The notes beneath the pieces are model-generated. The model was not told the DNA's origin, did no database searches, and saw only the letters and a list, made by a program, of their open reading frames with translations. A stretch of 46,100 nt of DNA from JAVZIQ01 sp037440545 (GTDB taxonomy: Archaea; Thermoproteota; Bathyarchaeia; Bathyarchaeales; Bathycorpusculaceae): contig JBBITX010000003.1 in assembly GCA_037440545.1 (NCBI GenBank), positions 1-46,100 on the forward strand. Reading direction: 5' to 3'. Of the stretch, positions 7,849-16,535 are shown piece after piece. The position numbers were made by a program, and so were the translations under genes. Position 1 is the stretch's first letter, and every line of letters begins with the position of its first letter.

Positions 7849-9427
7849 TTAATTTCCGTCTTTTGGAGTGGCGTAAAGTTTAGGTTTTTGCAGACTTTTA
7901 TGTCCATCATTCTCCCTTTCAAAGTTTGCAAGCAGGCAGTTTATCCCGCTTAACACTGCTTCAACGCTGGCCATTACTATGTCCTCATGGGCACCTTGGG
8001 CTGCTATTGTTCTGTCCCCCCTGCTTAGTCGCACTGTAACCTCAACTATGGCGTCTGTTCCACCAGAAATCGATTTAACATGATACTCGTCAAGGCGCAG
8101 AGATTCAACTGGTAGTAAAGCTCTTCGAACGGCGTTTATAGCAGCGTCCACTGGTCCAACGCCTGTTGCTGCTCCGATAACAGTTTCGCCTTTTGCGTCA
8201 AGTTTGACCGAGGCTGTGGGGGTTACCCTGTTTCCTGTCACAACTGTTAACTCTTTAAGTTTGAAAGGTCTATGTTTCGGGAGATTCATAACTGTTTCGG
8301 CTATAGCCATTAAATCTGTGTCCATAATCTTTTTACCCTTGTCCCCGAGGGCTTTAACCCTTGAAAGTATCTCCTTTAACTGTTTATCGTCTGGATGTAG
8401 ACCCATCTCTTTAAGTACAGCCTTAATGCCTTTTGATCCGGCATGTTTACCAACTACAAGTCTCCTCGTTCTTCCCACAAGTTCTGGTGGGATTGGCTCG
8501 TAAGTTGATGGATCATTCAGAACTGCATGTGCATGTATTCCTGACTCATGGGTGAACGCATTTTCTCCCACGACGGCTTTATTGGGCTGAACAGGAACCC
8601 CTGTCAATCTTGAAATTAGGGTGGAAACCTCATGGAGAAGTTCCAGCTTCATCGATGTATCTAAACCGTATAGAAGCTTTAAGGCAATGGCTATTTCTTC
8701 TAATGCGGCGTTTCCAGCTCTTTCACCAATTCCGTTTATTGTGACGTGAACCTCTTTTGCTCCAGCTCTTAAAGCTGCAATTGAGTTCGCCACAGCCATT
8801 CCAAAATCGTCATGACAGTGAACACTAAACATAACGTTTGGAAAATCCTTGATCAAATCTGAAAAGAAGGCGTAAGCTCTCTCCGGGGTCAGTATCCCAA
8901 CAGTGTCGCATGGGGATATAATGTCAGCTCCAGCTTCAATGCTTGTTAAAATGAGTTTCTTAAGAAGGGAAGCCTCACTTCTAGTGGCGTCTTCGGCTCC
9001 AAGTTCAACTTTAAGCCCGTGGTCTTTAGCGTATTGAACACATTCCTCTGTAACTTCAACAATTTCGGTGAATGTCTTTTGAAGTTTAGTTTTAATGTGT
9101 AGTTCTGAAGATGGAATCACCAAAAAAACGGCGTCTGCACCGCTTTCTATAACAGCGTCTATATCTTTTATTGTCCCTCTTGCGAAGCTGAAAATTTCAG
9201 CTTTAAGCTTTTCTTTTGCAATTAGTTTTATGGCTTCAAATTCTCCTTTTGATGCAGCGGCAAATCCAGCTTCAATGGCGTCAACTCCAAGCTCATCAAG
9301 TTTTCTTGCTATTCTCAATTTCTCTGCGGGAGTTAAGGAAACTCCAGGGGTTTGTTCACCATCTCTTAGTGTAGTATCAAAAATTCTTATGTTACTTGCG
9401 AAGTTATTCGATAAAGCAATTCCCCAT
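7849..9427 (-). CDS. cimA: (R)-citramalate synthase-like LeuA-family enzyme, apparent frameshift at 5' end
   Basis: LeuA-family condensing enzyme with catalytic barrel (TTLRDGEQTPGVS, AEDATRSE, HCHDDFG, GERAGNAALEE, NKAVVGENAFTHESGIHAH) and a C-terminal LeuA regulatory domain (about the last 130 residues, including ATGVGPVDAAINAVRRAL and SGGTDAIVEVTVRL). Features such as SLTPAEKL, ASKGEFEAIKLIA and CDTVGILTPE resemble, from memory, archaeal citramalate synthase more than LeuA. With a separate leuA in the operon, this suggests the pyruvate route to isoleucine. The in-frame part has no ATG, GTG or TTG before the catalytic TTLRDGEQ motif. The obvious start, ATG 9427 with GAGGT six bases upstream, is one base out of frame (four G instead of three). 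The protein would be about 525 residues. Starting at the internal TTG 9318 would delete the active site. Confidence 0.75.
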
Positions 9428-9433
9428 TTTTTA

Positions 9434-9470
9434 ACCTCGCCTTAAAGGATTTAACAGGCCACATATTAAA
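9434..9470 (-). promoter_or_regulatory. Promoter and ribosome binding site of cimA operon
   Basis: Read on the minus strand, TTTAATATGT at 9470-9461 is a plausible TATA box. A start about 25 bases on falls near 9441, leaving a short leader with GAGGT at 9438-9434 and ATG at 9427. The agreement of TATA, ribosome site and ATG is the main evidence for where cimA originally started. Confidence 0.5.
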
Positions 9471-9485
9471 ACTTTTCTGCTGGCA

Positions 9486-9495
9486 ATTTAAATAG
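9486..9495 (+). promoter_or_regulatory. TATA box of ilvD
   Basis: ATTTAAATAG lies about 37 bases before ATG 9527, predicting a transcript start near 9515 and a very short leader. The heptamer TAGAGTG occurs twice, at 9496-9502 and 9513-9519, between TATA and start. It could be a regulator site but is too short to be sure. Confidence 0.45.
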
Positions 9496-9526
9496 TAGAG
9501 TGCTTTAAAACCTAGAGTGATTGGAA

Positions 9527-11194
9527 ATGAGGAGTAACGTCTTAAAAGAGGGATTAACCCGCTCACCCCATAGAGCCATATTGAAATGTCTTGGGTTGGT
9601 GGAAAGCGATTTTGATAAGCCATTCATAGCCGTGGTTAACAGCTTTTCGGAGATTGTGCCTGGACATATGCACCTAACTCGAATCGCAGAGTACGTTAAG
9701 TACGGAGTCCAATCAGCGGGAGGGATACCTTTTGAGTTTAACACCATAGCCATTTGCGATGGGTTGGCAATGGGTCACATCGGGATGCATTATTCTTTAC
9801 CCTCCCGTGAATTGATAGCAGATTCCGTGGAAGTTATGATAGAGGCTAACCAATTTGACGGAATGGTTCTTGTTACAAACTGCGATAAAATCACGCCGGG
9901 AATGCTTATGGCAGCTGCAAGGGTGAACATCCCAACAATAGTCGTGACAGGAGGCCCTATGCTTTCTGGAAAATTTAAAAGAAAGAAAGTTGATGTAACG
10001 TCGATTTTTGAGGCCATAGGTGAAGTTAAGGCTGGAAAACTAACGATGGAGGAGTTGAAATTAATTGAAGATAGGGCCTTCCCGGGATGCGGCTCCTGTA
10101 ATGGGATGTATACGGCGAATACCATGGCATGTATTGTTGAGGCCATGGGCATGTCTCTTCCTCAGTGCGCCACGTCCCTTGCTGTGTCTTCTTCCAAACT
10201 TCGAATAGCAAAAGAAAGCGGAGAAAAAATTGTTGAGCTAGTAAGAAAAAACATTAAGGCAAAAGACATAATGACCCTTAAAGCTTTTGAAAATGCTATT
10301 GCTGTGGATATGGCGCTTGGAGGTTCAACCAACACCGTATTACATTTGAAAGCCATAGCGAATGAGGCTGACGTGAATTTGCCTCTAGAACTTTTCGATG
10401 ATTACGGACGAAGGATACCGCATTTATGCGACATGAAACCTTCAGGTCCATATGACCTTCAAGAACTAGATGAAGCTGGCGGAATTCCAGCAGTAATGAA
10501 GGAGTTAAGAAATTTCCTCAACTTAGACGCATTAACAGTCACTGGAAAAACCGTTAAAGAAAACCTTGAAGACGCTGTTATTTACGATTGGAGCGTTATA
10601 AGGCCTATAGATAACCCAGTCCACACAGAGGGGGGAATAGCAGTGCTCAAAGGAAACCTTGCACCAGAAGGAGCTGTTGTTAAAAAAGTGGCTGTCGCAC
10701 CAAAAATGCTACGCCATAAGGGGCCTGCAAAGGTTTATGATTCCGAAGAAGAAGCGTTAAAGGCCATCCTGGATGGCAAAATAGAATGCGGCGACGTTAT
10801 AGTGATCAGATATGAAGGTCCAAAAGGGGGGCCTGGAATGAGAGAAATGCTTTCACCTACAGCTGCCATAGCAGGTATGGGCTTAAGCGAATCTGTAGCT
10901 CTAATAACTGATGGAAGATTTTCAGGGGCGACTAGAGGCCCATGTATAGGTCATGTCGCACCCGAAGCAGCTGTTGGTGGCCCAATCGCCATACTAAAAA
11001 ATGGCGATGTAATTTCAATTGATATACCTAAGAGAGAATTAAACGTAGAACTAAACTCCAACGAGATAAAAAGACGCCTTTCCCAATGGAAGATTCGACC
11101 GCCAAAAATTAACCGGGGATACCTGCAAAGATATTGTTCCCTTGTAGGATCCGCATCTGAAGGTTCCATATACAAACGAAATTTTGAAGGTTAG
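9527..11194 (+). CDS. ilvD: Dihydroxy-acid dehydratase
   Basis: Iron-sulfur enzyme that dehydrates dihydroxy-isovalerate and dihydroxy-methylvalerate to the 2-oxo acids of valine and isoleucine. Family motifs are NCDKITPGM near residue 120, PGCGSCNGMYTANTM near 190, GGSTNTVLHLKAIA near 265, and GPKGGPGMREML and TDGRFSGATRGPCIGHV in the C-terminal domain. About 555 residues is standard. ATG 9527 was chosen; a TTG at 9521 adds two residues. It diverges from the cimA-ilvBNC-leuCDBA operon across about 100 bases, completing the branched-chain gene set. pheA follows seven bases after its stop. Confidence 0.95.
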   Translation: MRSNVLKEGLTRSPHRAILKCLGLVESDFDKPFIAVVNSFSEIVPGHMHLTRIAEYVKYGVQSAGGIPFEFNTIAICDGLAMGHIGMHYSLPSRELIADSVEVMIEANQFDGMVLVTNCDKITPGMLMAAARVNIPTIVVTGGPMLSGKFKRKKVDVTSIFEAIGEVKAGKLTMEELKLIEDRAFPGCGSCNGMYTANTMACIVEAMGMSLPQCATSLAVSSSKLRIAKESGEKIVELVRKNIKAKDIMTLKAFENAIAVDMALGGSTNTVLHLKAIANEADVNLPLELFDDYGRRIPHLCDMKPSGPYDLQELDEAGGIPAVMKELRNFLNLDALTVTGKTVKENLEDAVIYDWSVIRPIDNPVHTEGGIAVLKGNLAPEGAVVKKVAVAPKMLRHKGPAKVYDSEEEALKAILDGKIECGDVIVIRYEGPKGGPGMREMLSPTAAIAGMGLSESVALITDGRFSGATRGPCIGHVAPEAAVGGPIAILKNGDVISIDIPKRELNVELNSNEIKRRLSQWKIRPPKINRGYLQRYCSLVGSASEGSIYKRNFEG

Positions 11195-11201
11195 AAGGTT
11201 C

Positions 11202-12035
11202 ATGAATAATTATAAGGTTTTAAGAGTTGCTTTTCAAGGGGAGAGGGGAGCATATAGTGAAATGGCAGTTTACAAGCACTTTGAGCCTTATGTTCAAGCG
11301 GTTCCCTGCAAAAGTTTCTCTGAGGTTTTTGAAAAAGTTGAAAAAGGAAGAGTGGAATGCGGAGTTGTACCTGTTGAAAACACTATTGAAGGAAGCGTAA
11401 ATCAGGTTTACGATCTTTTTCTGGATTATAACCTTAAGGTGTCTGGTGAAATAATTTTAAAAATACAGCACTGCCTTGTGGCAAACCTAAACGCAGACTT
11501 AAACTCAATAAGAACAGTTTATTCACATCCTCAAGCACTAGCCCAATGTTCCAAATTCCTAGAGAGTTTAAAGTGTGACATCATTCCAGTCTACGATACA
11601 GCAGGAGGGGCAAAGATGGTTAAGGAGATAGGCGCAAATGACGCGGCTGCTATAGCGAGTGAAAGGGCAGCTGAAATTTATAAGATGAAAATCCTCGCCG
11701 TGGACGTATCAAACACTCAAGATAATTATACACGGTTTCTAGTTATTTCAAAGGAGGATTCACCTCCAAGCGGATTTGATAAAACTTCAATAATTTTCTC
11801 ACTTAAACATGTTCCAGGAAGCCTTTATAAAGCTCTTGAAGAGTTTGCCCTAAGAGACATTAACCTTACAAAAATAGAGTCTAGGCCTACAAAGCAGAAG
11901 CCATGGGAATACAACTTTTACCTAGACTTTGAGGGACATCGAAACGATCAAAAATGTAGTGAAGCCTTATTAGGTTTGGGAAAGAAAGCATCATTCATTA
12001 AAATCTTGGGATCTTACCCGAAAGCAAGGTTATAG
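11202..12035 (+). CDS. pheA: Prephenate dehydratase (monofunctional)
   Basis: Converts prephenate to phenylpyruvate in phenylalanine synthesis. The catalytic domain has VAFQGERGAYSE at the N terminus, VPVENTIEGSVNQVYDLF, and the catalytic TRF triplet in NYTRFLVIS at about residue 180. A C-terminal ACT domain carries the phenylalanine-binding ESRPTKQKPWEY motif near residue 235, implying feedback inhibition. There is no chorismate mutase domain. ATG 11202 follows ilvD by seven bases, so the two probably share a transcript. Its stop TAG abuts the dapL stop on the other strand. Confidence 0.93.
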   Translation: MNNYKVLRVAFQGERGAYSEMAVYKHFEPYVQAVPCKSFSEVFEKVEKGRVECGVVPVENTIEGSVNQVYDLFLDYNLKVSGEIILKIQHCLVANLNADLNSIRTVYSHPQALAQCSKFLESLKCDIIPVYDTAGGAKMVKEIGANDAAAIASERAAEIYKMKILAVDVSNTQDNYTRFLVISKEDSPPSGFDKTSIIFSLKHVPGSLYKALEEFALRDINLTKIESRPTKQKPWEYNFYLDFEGHRNDQKCSEALLGLGKKASFIKILGSYPKARL

Positions 12036-13208
12036 CTAAATTACATTTTTAAGCCTTCTGCAAGCCTCTTCAATTTTTTCTTCAGGACAAGTAACTGAAA
12101 ATCGCACATACCCCTCGCCATGACGCCCAAAACCTACTCCGGGCAACGCGACAACATTCACATCTAACATTTTCTTAACAAAATCTATAGAGCTACCTCC
12201 GCATTTAGCCCATACATAGAAGGTGGCTTTCGGCATTTCGCATTTAATCCCCAGAGAATTCAATCCTTTAAATAGCAGCTGCGCCCTCCTATAATATATA
12301 TTATTCATTTCTCTGAGGAATTTAGGGGGATTCTCTTCCAAATAGGCATTTAAGGCTTTAGCTGCGGCTAACTGCACATATTTAGGAGGCCCAGAGTCTA
12401 CTTGGGATTTAACCTTTTTTAATCCATCTATTAAACTCTCATTTCCTACGGCAAATCCTATTCTACTCCCAGTCATGTTAAAGGTCTTTGAACAGGAATG
12501 GAACTCGACTGAAACCTCCTTGGCGTTATCTATTTGCAGTATGCTCGGTGCTCTATAGTCTTGAAAAGTTACCTCTGAATAGGCGTTATCGTAACAAAGA
12601 ATTATGTTATTATCCACGGCGAATTCTACAAATTCTCTGAGTTCCTTCAGCGTTACAGTTGCAGCTGTTGGATTATTTGGGTAATTGACGAACATCATTT
12701 TGACACCCTTAGCCTCGATGCTTCCCAAATCTGGCAGAAAGCCGTTTTCTTCAAGTAGCGGCATGTAAATGGGTACTCCACCGCTCAAAATTGTGCTTCC
12801 ATTTGCATATACAGGGTAGGCTGGATCAGGTACTAATACACAGTCTCCTTGATCGAGGAAGGCCCTTGCAATATCGCACAAACCTTCTTTAGATCCGATA
12901 AGGGCAATTACCTCTCTGTTGGGATCTAACTCCACGTTAAATCTCCTTTTATACCACTCTGCCACCGCATGCCTAAATTCATATTCTCCATCACTTGTAG
13001 AGTACCTGTGGTTTTCAGGTTTAGCTATCTCTTCCATTAAGGCATCAACCACTATTTTTGGGGGTGGAAGATCAGGGTCTCCTACGCTTAGGGATATAAC
13101 ATCAGCTCCTTCGCTTCTCTTTTTCCTAACGATGCTCTCTATCTCGGCAAACAGGTATGGGGGGATGACCTTAAGTTTATGTGAAAATTGAAACTTCAAA
13201 TTCGACAC
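12036..13208 (-). CDS. dapL: LL-diaminopimelate aminotransferase
   Basis: PLP aminotransferase (class I) that makes LL-diaminopimelate directly from tetrahydrodipicolinate, bypassing the acylated intermediates. Visible marks are SVGDPDLPPP near residue 41, MFVNYPNNPTAA near 175, and the PLP-lysine region SCSKTFNMTGSRIGFAVG near 245. About 390 residues is normal. It follows dapF by three bases and closes the lysine operon. No dapC, dapD or dapE homologue is present, which supports the DapL reading over a general aspartate aminotransferase. The start is GTG 13208; TTG 13199 has better spacing from GAGAGG and is possible. Confidence 0.85.
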   Translation of the reverse strand: MSNLKFQFSHKLKVIPPYLFAEIESIVRKKRSEGADVISLSVGDPDLPPPKIVVDALMEEIAKPENHRYSTSDGEYEFRHAVAEWYKRRFNVELDPNREVIALIGSKEGLCDIARAFLDQGDCVLVPDPAYPVYANGSTILSGGVPIYMPLLEENGFLPDLGSIEAKGVKMMFVNYPNNPTAATVTLKELREFVEFAVDNNIILCYDNAYSEVTFQDYRAPSILQIDNAKEVSVEFHSCSKTFNMTGSRIGFAVGNESLIDGLKKVKSQVDSGPPKYVQLAAAKALNAYLEENPPKFLREMNNIYYRRAQLLFKGLNSLGIKCEMPKATFYVWAKCGGSSIDFVKKMLDVNVVALPGVGFGRHGEGYVRFSVTCPEEKIEEACRRLKNVI

Positions 13209-13211
13209 CTC

Positions 13212-14057
13212 TCAGATGACTATTTCACCTTCGAAAACCTTTTCTGCAGGGCCTTCTAGGAAAACATTTTCACCTTTAAATTCCACACTTAAATTTCCGC
13301 CTAGAAGCTGAACGGAGGTTTTCTCTGCAACCTTTCCAAGGACTTTTGCAGCGATAACACTTGCACATGCGCCAGTTCCACAGGCTAATGTTTCGCCGAC
13401 CCCTCTTTCCCAGACACGCACCTTTAACACGTCTCTGGACAAAACTTGTACAAATTCCACATTAACCCTCTTTGGAAAAAGCTTATGCCTTTCCACTTTC
13501 GGCCCCACAGCTTCCACGGGATAATTATCGACATTGTCGACGAAGATGACGCAGTGAGGGTTTCCGATGGAAAGAACGGTGGCAAAAAGGGTTTTTCCAT
13601 TTATTTTAACTGGTTTATTTATGAAACTCTTCCCTCCTTCCACCATGGGTATTTCGTTAACTTCAAAGCTGGGAGAGCCCATGTTAACTCGCACTGAGGT
13701 TACGACCTCCCCATCTAATTTAAGTTGCAGCTCTTTCACTCCAGCTAAAGTTTCCACAGTCATTTCTTCTTTGTTTACAATTTTGTTCTCAAAACAGTAT
13801 TTGGCAAAACATCTTATTCCATTTCCACACATCTCTGCTTCTGTTCCGTCAGAATTGAAAATTCTCATCTTTAAATCCGCCAAATAAGAATTGTAAACCA
13901 GCAAGAGCCCATCTGCGCCTATTCCCAGTCTTCTTCTGCACAGTTTTATCGCCATTTCCACTAATTTTTCTTCTTTTATTTTTCCATCCCTGTTATCAAA
14001 TATTATGTAATCGTTTCCCAGTCCATGCATTTTCCAAAAGGTTAATTTTTCAGCCAT
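13212..14057 (-). CDS. dapF: Diaminopimelate epimerase
   Basis: Cofactor-free racemisation of LL- to meso-diaminopimelate. Both catalytic cysteines are present: Cys77 in EMCGNGIRCFAKY and Cys226 in GETLACGTGACAS. GLGNDYIIFDN at residues 12-22 and NPHCVIFVDN near 166 are also typical. The 281 residues match the family. ATG 14057 has GGAGG four to five bases upstream and overlaps the end of lysA by 16 bases. Confidence 0.95.
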   Translation of the reverse strand: MAEKLTFWKMHGLGNDYIIFDNRDGKIKEEKLVEMAIKLCRRRLGIGADGLLLVYNSYLADLKMRIFNSDGTEAEMCGNGIRCFAKYCFENKIVNKEEMTVETLAGVKELQLKLDGEVVTSVRVNMGSPSFEVNEIPMVEGGKSFINKPVKINGKTLFATVLSIGNPHCVIFVDNVDNYPVEAVGPKVERHKLFPKRVNVEFVQVLSRDVLKVRVWERGVGETLACGTGACASVIAAKVLGKVAEKTSVQLLGGNLSVEFKGENVFLEGPAEKVFEGEIVI

Positions 14058-15325
14058 TCAGCCTCCCTCTGTTTTTGAATTAGATCTTGGAGAGTTTCAG
14101 CTTCCCTTATAAGCGCATATTGGTCTCCTCTAACCAGCACTTCAGCTGGCCTAGGTCTGGAATTATACTGTGAACTCATAGAAAACCCGTAGGCTCCAGC
14201 GTTTAATACCGCAATTATGTCGCCTTCACGAATTTCAGGCAGTAAACGATCCTTTGCCAGAATATCGCCGGTTTCGCATATCGGTCCCACCACCTCATAG
14301 ATTTCTCTAGGCTCCTCGTTTAGCTTGTTTGCAACTATTATATGGTGATATGCATTATACATGGCTGGCCTGATTAATGTGTTAAAGCCGGCGTCTACCC
14401 CCACATACTTTTTATGAGGCGTAACCTTCACTGTTGTAACTCGTGTCAAAAGCACTCCAGCTTCTGCGACAATAAATCTTCCAGGCTCCATCCAAAGCTC
14501 AGCTTCTTCCATAGAATGTTCAGCTTGCATTCGTCTAAACAATTTAACGAGTTCATTGGAAAAAGCTTCTAGGTTTATATCATCCTCGCCGGGTTTATAT
14601 GGAACACCTATTCCTCCACCAAAGTCTACGAACTCGAAATTTACTTTAAGCTCTCTGCTAATTCTTCCCGTAACTTCGAGAAGTCTTTCGCCAGCTTTAA
14701 GGTAAGGCTTAACATCCATAATTCCAGAACCTATATGCATATGGATCCCAAACTTTTTGACACCGGCTTCCTTGCCGATTTTATAGGCTTCGAAAGCAGC
14801 TTCTCCATCTAATCCGAACTTCGTCTGCTTTCCCGCAGTAACGACGTATTCATGATGGCCTGCTCCGAACTCCGTGTTAATCCTGACTGATAAGGTTTCC
14901 GGAACACCAATTCTTATAAGCCTTTTAAGCTGAGAGATTGAATCAACGTTAACCATGACCTTATTGTCTAAAACGTATTTCAGTTCCTCGTCTCCAACAT
15001 TTACTCCTGTGTAGAGTATCTCCCACGGCTTGAAACCTGCCCTCAGTGCCGAGTAAACTTCTCCCATGCTTACGGTGTCAACGTAAGCACCTTCGCTTCT
15101 GAGGATTTTTAAAACTGAAATGTTTGTGTTAGCTTTGGCAGAGTAGAGTATCTTGAACTTATGATACTTGCTTGAAAAGGCCTCTTTCAATCTTCTATAG
15201 TTTTCTCTTATCTTCCCTTCACTCATTACATAAAGTGGAGTGCCGAAAGCCTCTGTAAGCTTAACTGCTGACACATCGTCTATGTAGAGTTCGCCGCCAA
15301 GGTTCTTTAAAGGTGTTTTTAACAT
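14042..15325 (-). CDS. lysA: Diaminopimelate decarboxylase
   Basis: PLP enzyme of the alanine-racemase fold that decarboxylates meso-diaminopimelate to lysine, the last step of the pathway. The PLP lysine is in YSAKANTNISVLKIL (about residues 62-76). FGIHMHIGSGIMD, VDFGGGIGVPY, and the substrate motif GPICETGDILA near 345 are present, with GAYGFSMSSQYNSRPRPAEVLV at the C terminus. The 427 residues match the family. It lies three bases after the aspartokinase gene. Confidence 0.95.
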   Translation of the reverse strand: MLKTPLKNLGGELYIDDVSAVKLTEAFGTPLYVMSEGKIRENYRRLKEAFSSKYHKFKILYSAKANTNISVLKILRSEGAYVDTVSMGEVYSALRAGFKPWEILYTGVNVGDEELKYVLDNKVMVNVDSISQLKRLIRIGVPETLSVRINTEFGAGHHEYVVTAGKQTKFGLDGEAAFEAYKIGKEAGVKKFGIHMHIGSGIMDVKPYLKAGERLLEVTGRISRELKVNFEFVDFGGGIGVPYKPGEDDINLEAFSNELVKLFRRMQAEHSMEEAELWMEPGRFIVAEAGVLLTRVTTVKVTPHKKYVGVDAGFNTLIRPAMYNAYHHIIVANKLNEEPREIYEVVGPICETGDILAKDRLLPEIREGDIIAVLNAGAYGFSMSSQYNSRPRPAEVLVRGDQYALIREAETLQDLIQKQREAEWLKN

Positions 15326-15328
15326 AGC

Positions 15329-16513
15329 TTAACAAGCGCTCCTTTCAGAATTTATGGCTTTAACTGTTTCCAGCGCCTTTTCCAAGTCTTTTCCGTCGAG
15401 GAATACGGTTATTGTGGCTTTACTTGATGAAACTTCTAAAATATTTATTTCTTTTTCAGCTAGAAGGCCTGATATTTTTGCAACCCATCCGGGTGAGTCT
15501 ATGAAGCTTGGGTTTATTATTTCAATGGAAGCCACGTTTTCTTTGAGGCTTACCCCATTTAGGCCTTCAACAAGGCATAACTGCGAGAGCAGGGACTTCT
15601 TATTTTCATTTTCGAGAAATATGGTTACCGAGTTCTTTCCTGTGCTTATTCCCATAACTCTCTCTTTAAAAATTGTCTCGAATACTTTTGCAAGGTTTGC
15701 ACCTGTAATTTCCCCAACTATGGTTATGGCACATAGCCTCGTGTAGCTGTTAATTTTGAAGGAATTGGAAAAGGCCCCTATTATCTCAGTTCCCTCGGAC
15801 AGCAGTCCTTTATTGAAGCTTACAATTCTCAGTTTCTGCTCTGGAACTTTATATCTTAGGGCTTTCGGATGCACTATTTTGGCTCCTCCTTGGGCTAGTG
15901 AGAACATTTCCTCTACAGTTATTTTCTTAATCTGTTTTGCGTTTGGAACAATTTCAGGGTCAGCTGTTAAAATTCCCTCTGTATTTTTTACAAGTATTAC
16001 TTCGTCAGCTTCTAGGCAGTTCCCCAGCAAAGTTGCTGTTATATCACTTCCACCTCTTCCGAGAATTGTCACTTGACCCTTCCTATTTTTTCCTATAAAG
16101 CCGCATATAACCGGAACATATTCGTCTAGTAATGGTTCAATGTGGGCTTTTACTCGGTTCCTCGTCTCTTCTAAATCTGGCTCTGCCTCTAGAAAATCTG
16201 AGTTTGTTATAATGGGCCAATCTTCCCTTTGAGGGTCAAAGTAAATGGATTTTATGCCTAAAGATTTAAGGGCTGAAGAGAAAAGTCTAGCGCTGATCCT
16301 CTCTCCCATTGAAACTATCTCTGCATAGTCAGCATCCTCAACTTTTCCTATTTCATTAACATACTTAATGAGGTTATCCGTTGTTTTTTCCATGGCTGAA
16401 ACGACAACTATCACCTCTTTAAAACCAGATTCTTTAATCATCTCTGCAGCCTTTCTAATTGACTCCCCAGAACGTAGTTCAGCTCCACCGAATTTTACCA
16501 CAATCCTCTTCAT
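15329..16513 (-). CDS. Aspartate kinase
   Basis: Phosphorylates aspartate at the entry to lysine, threonine and methionine synthesis. The amino-acid kinase domain occupies about residues 1-230 (KFGGAELRSGES, VVVSAMEKTTDNL, GRGGSDITATLLG, SLAQGGAKIVHPKAL). Two ACT domains follow (around TRLCAITIVGEITG and NPSFIDSPGWVAKISGLL), predicting allosteric inhibition, most likely by lysine. At 394 residues it is shorter than the ~460-470 usual for archaeal aspartokinases. The first motif reads KFGGAEL rather than the usual KFGGTSV. It lies between dapB and lysA, so a dedicated lysine-pathway isozyme is likely. Confidence 0.88.
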   Translation of the reverse strand: MKRIVVKFGGAELRSGESIRKAAEMIKESGFKEVIVVVSAMEKTTDNLIKYVNEIGKVEDADYAEIVSMGERISARLFSSALKSLGIKSIYFDPQREDWPIITNSDFLEAEPDLEETRNRVKAHIEPLLDEYVPVICGFIGKNRKGQVTILGRGGSDITATLLGNCLEADEVILVKNTEGILTADPEIVPNAKQIKKITVEEMFSLAQGGAKIVHPKALRYKVPEQKLRIVSFNKGLLSEGTEIIGAFSNSFKINSYTRLCAITIVGEITGANLAKVFETIFKERVMGISTGKNSVTIFLENENKKSLLSQLCLVEGLNGVSLKENVASIEIINPSFIDSPGWVAKISGLLAEKEINILEVSSSKATITVFLDGKDLEKALETVKAINSERSAC

Positions 16514-16535
16514 AACATGCCACTCCTAATAGAGT

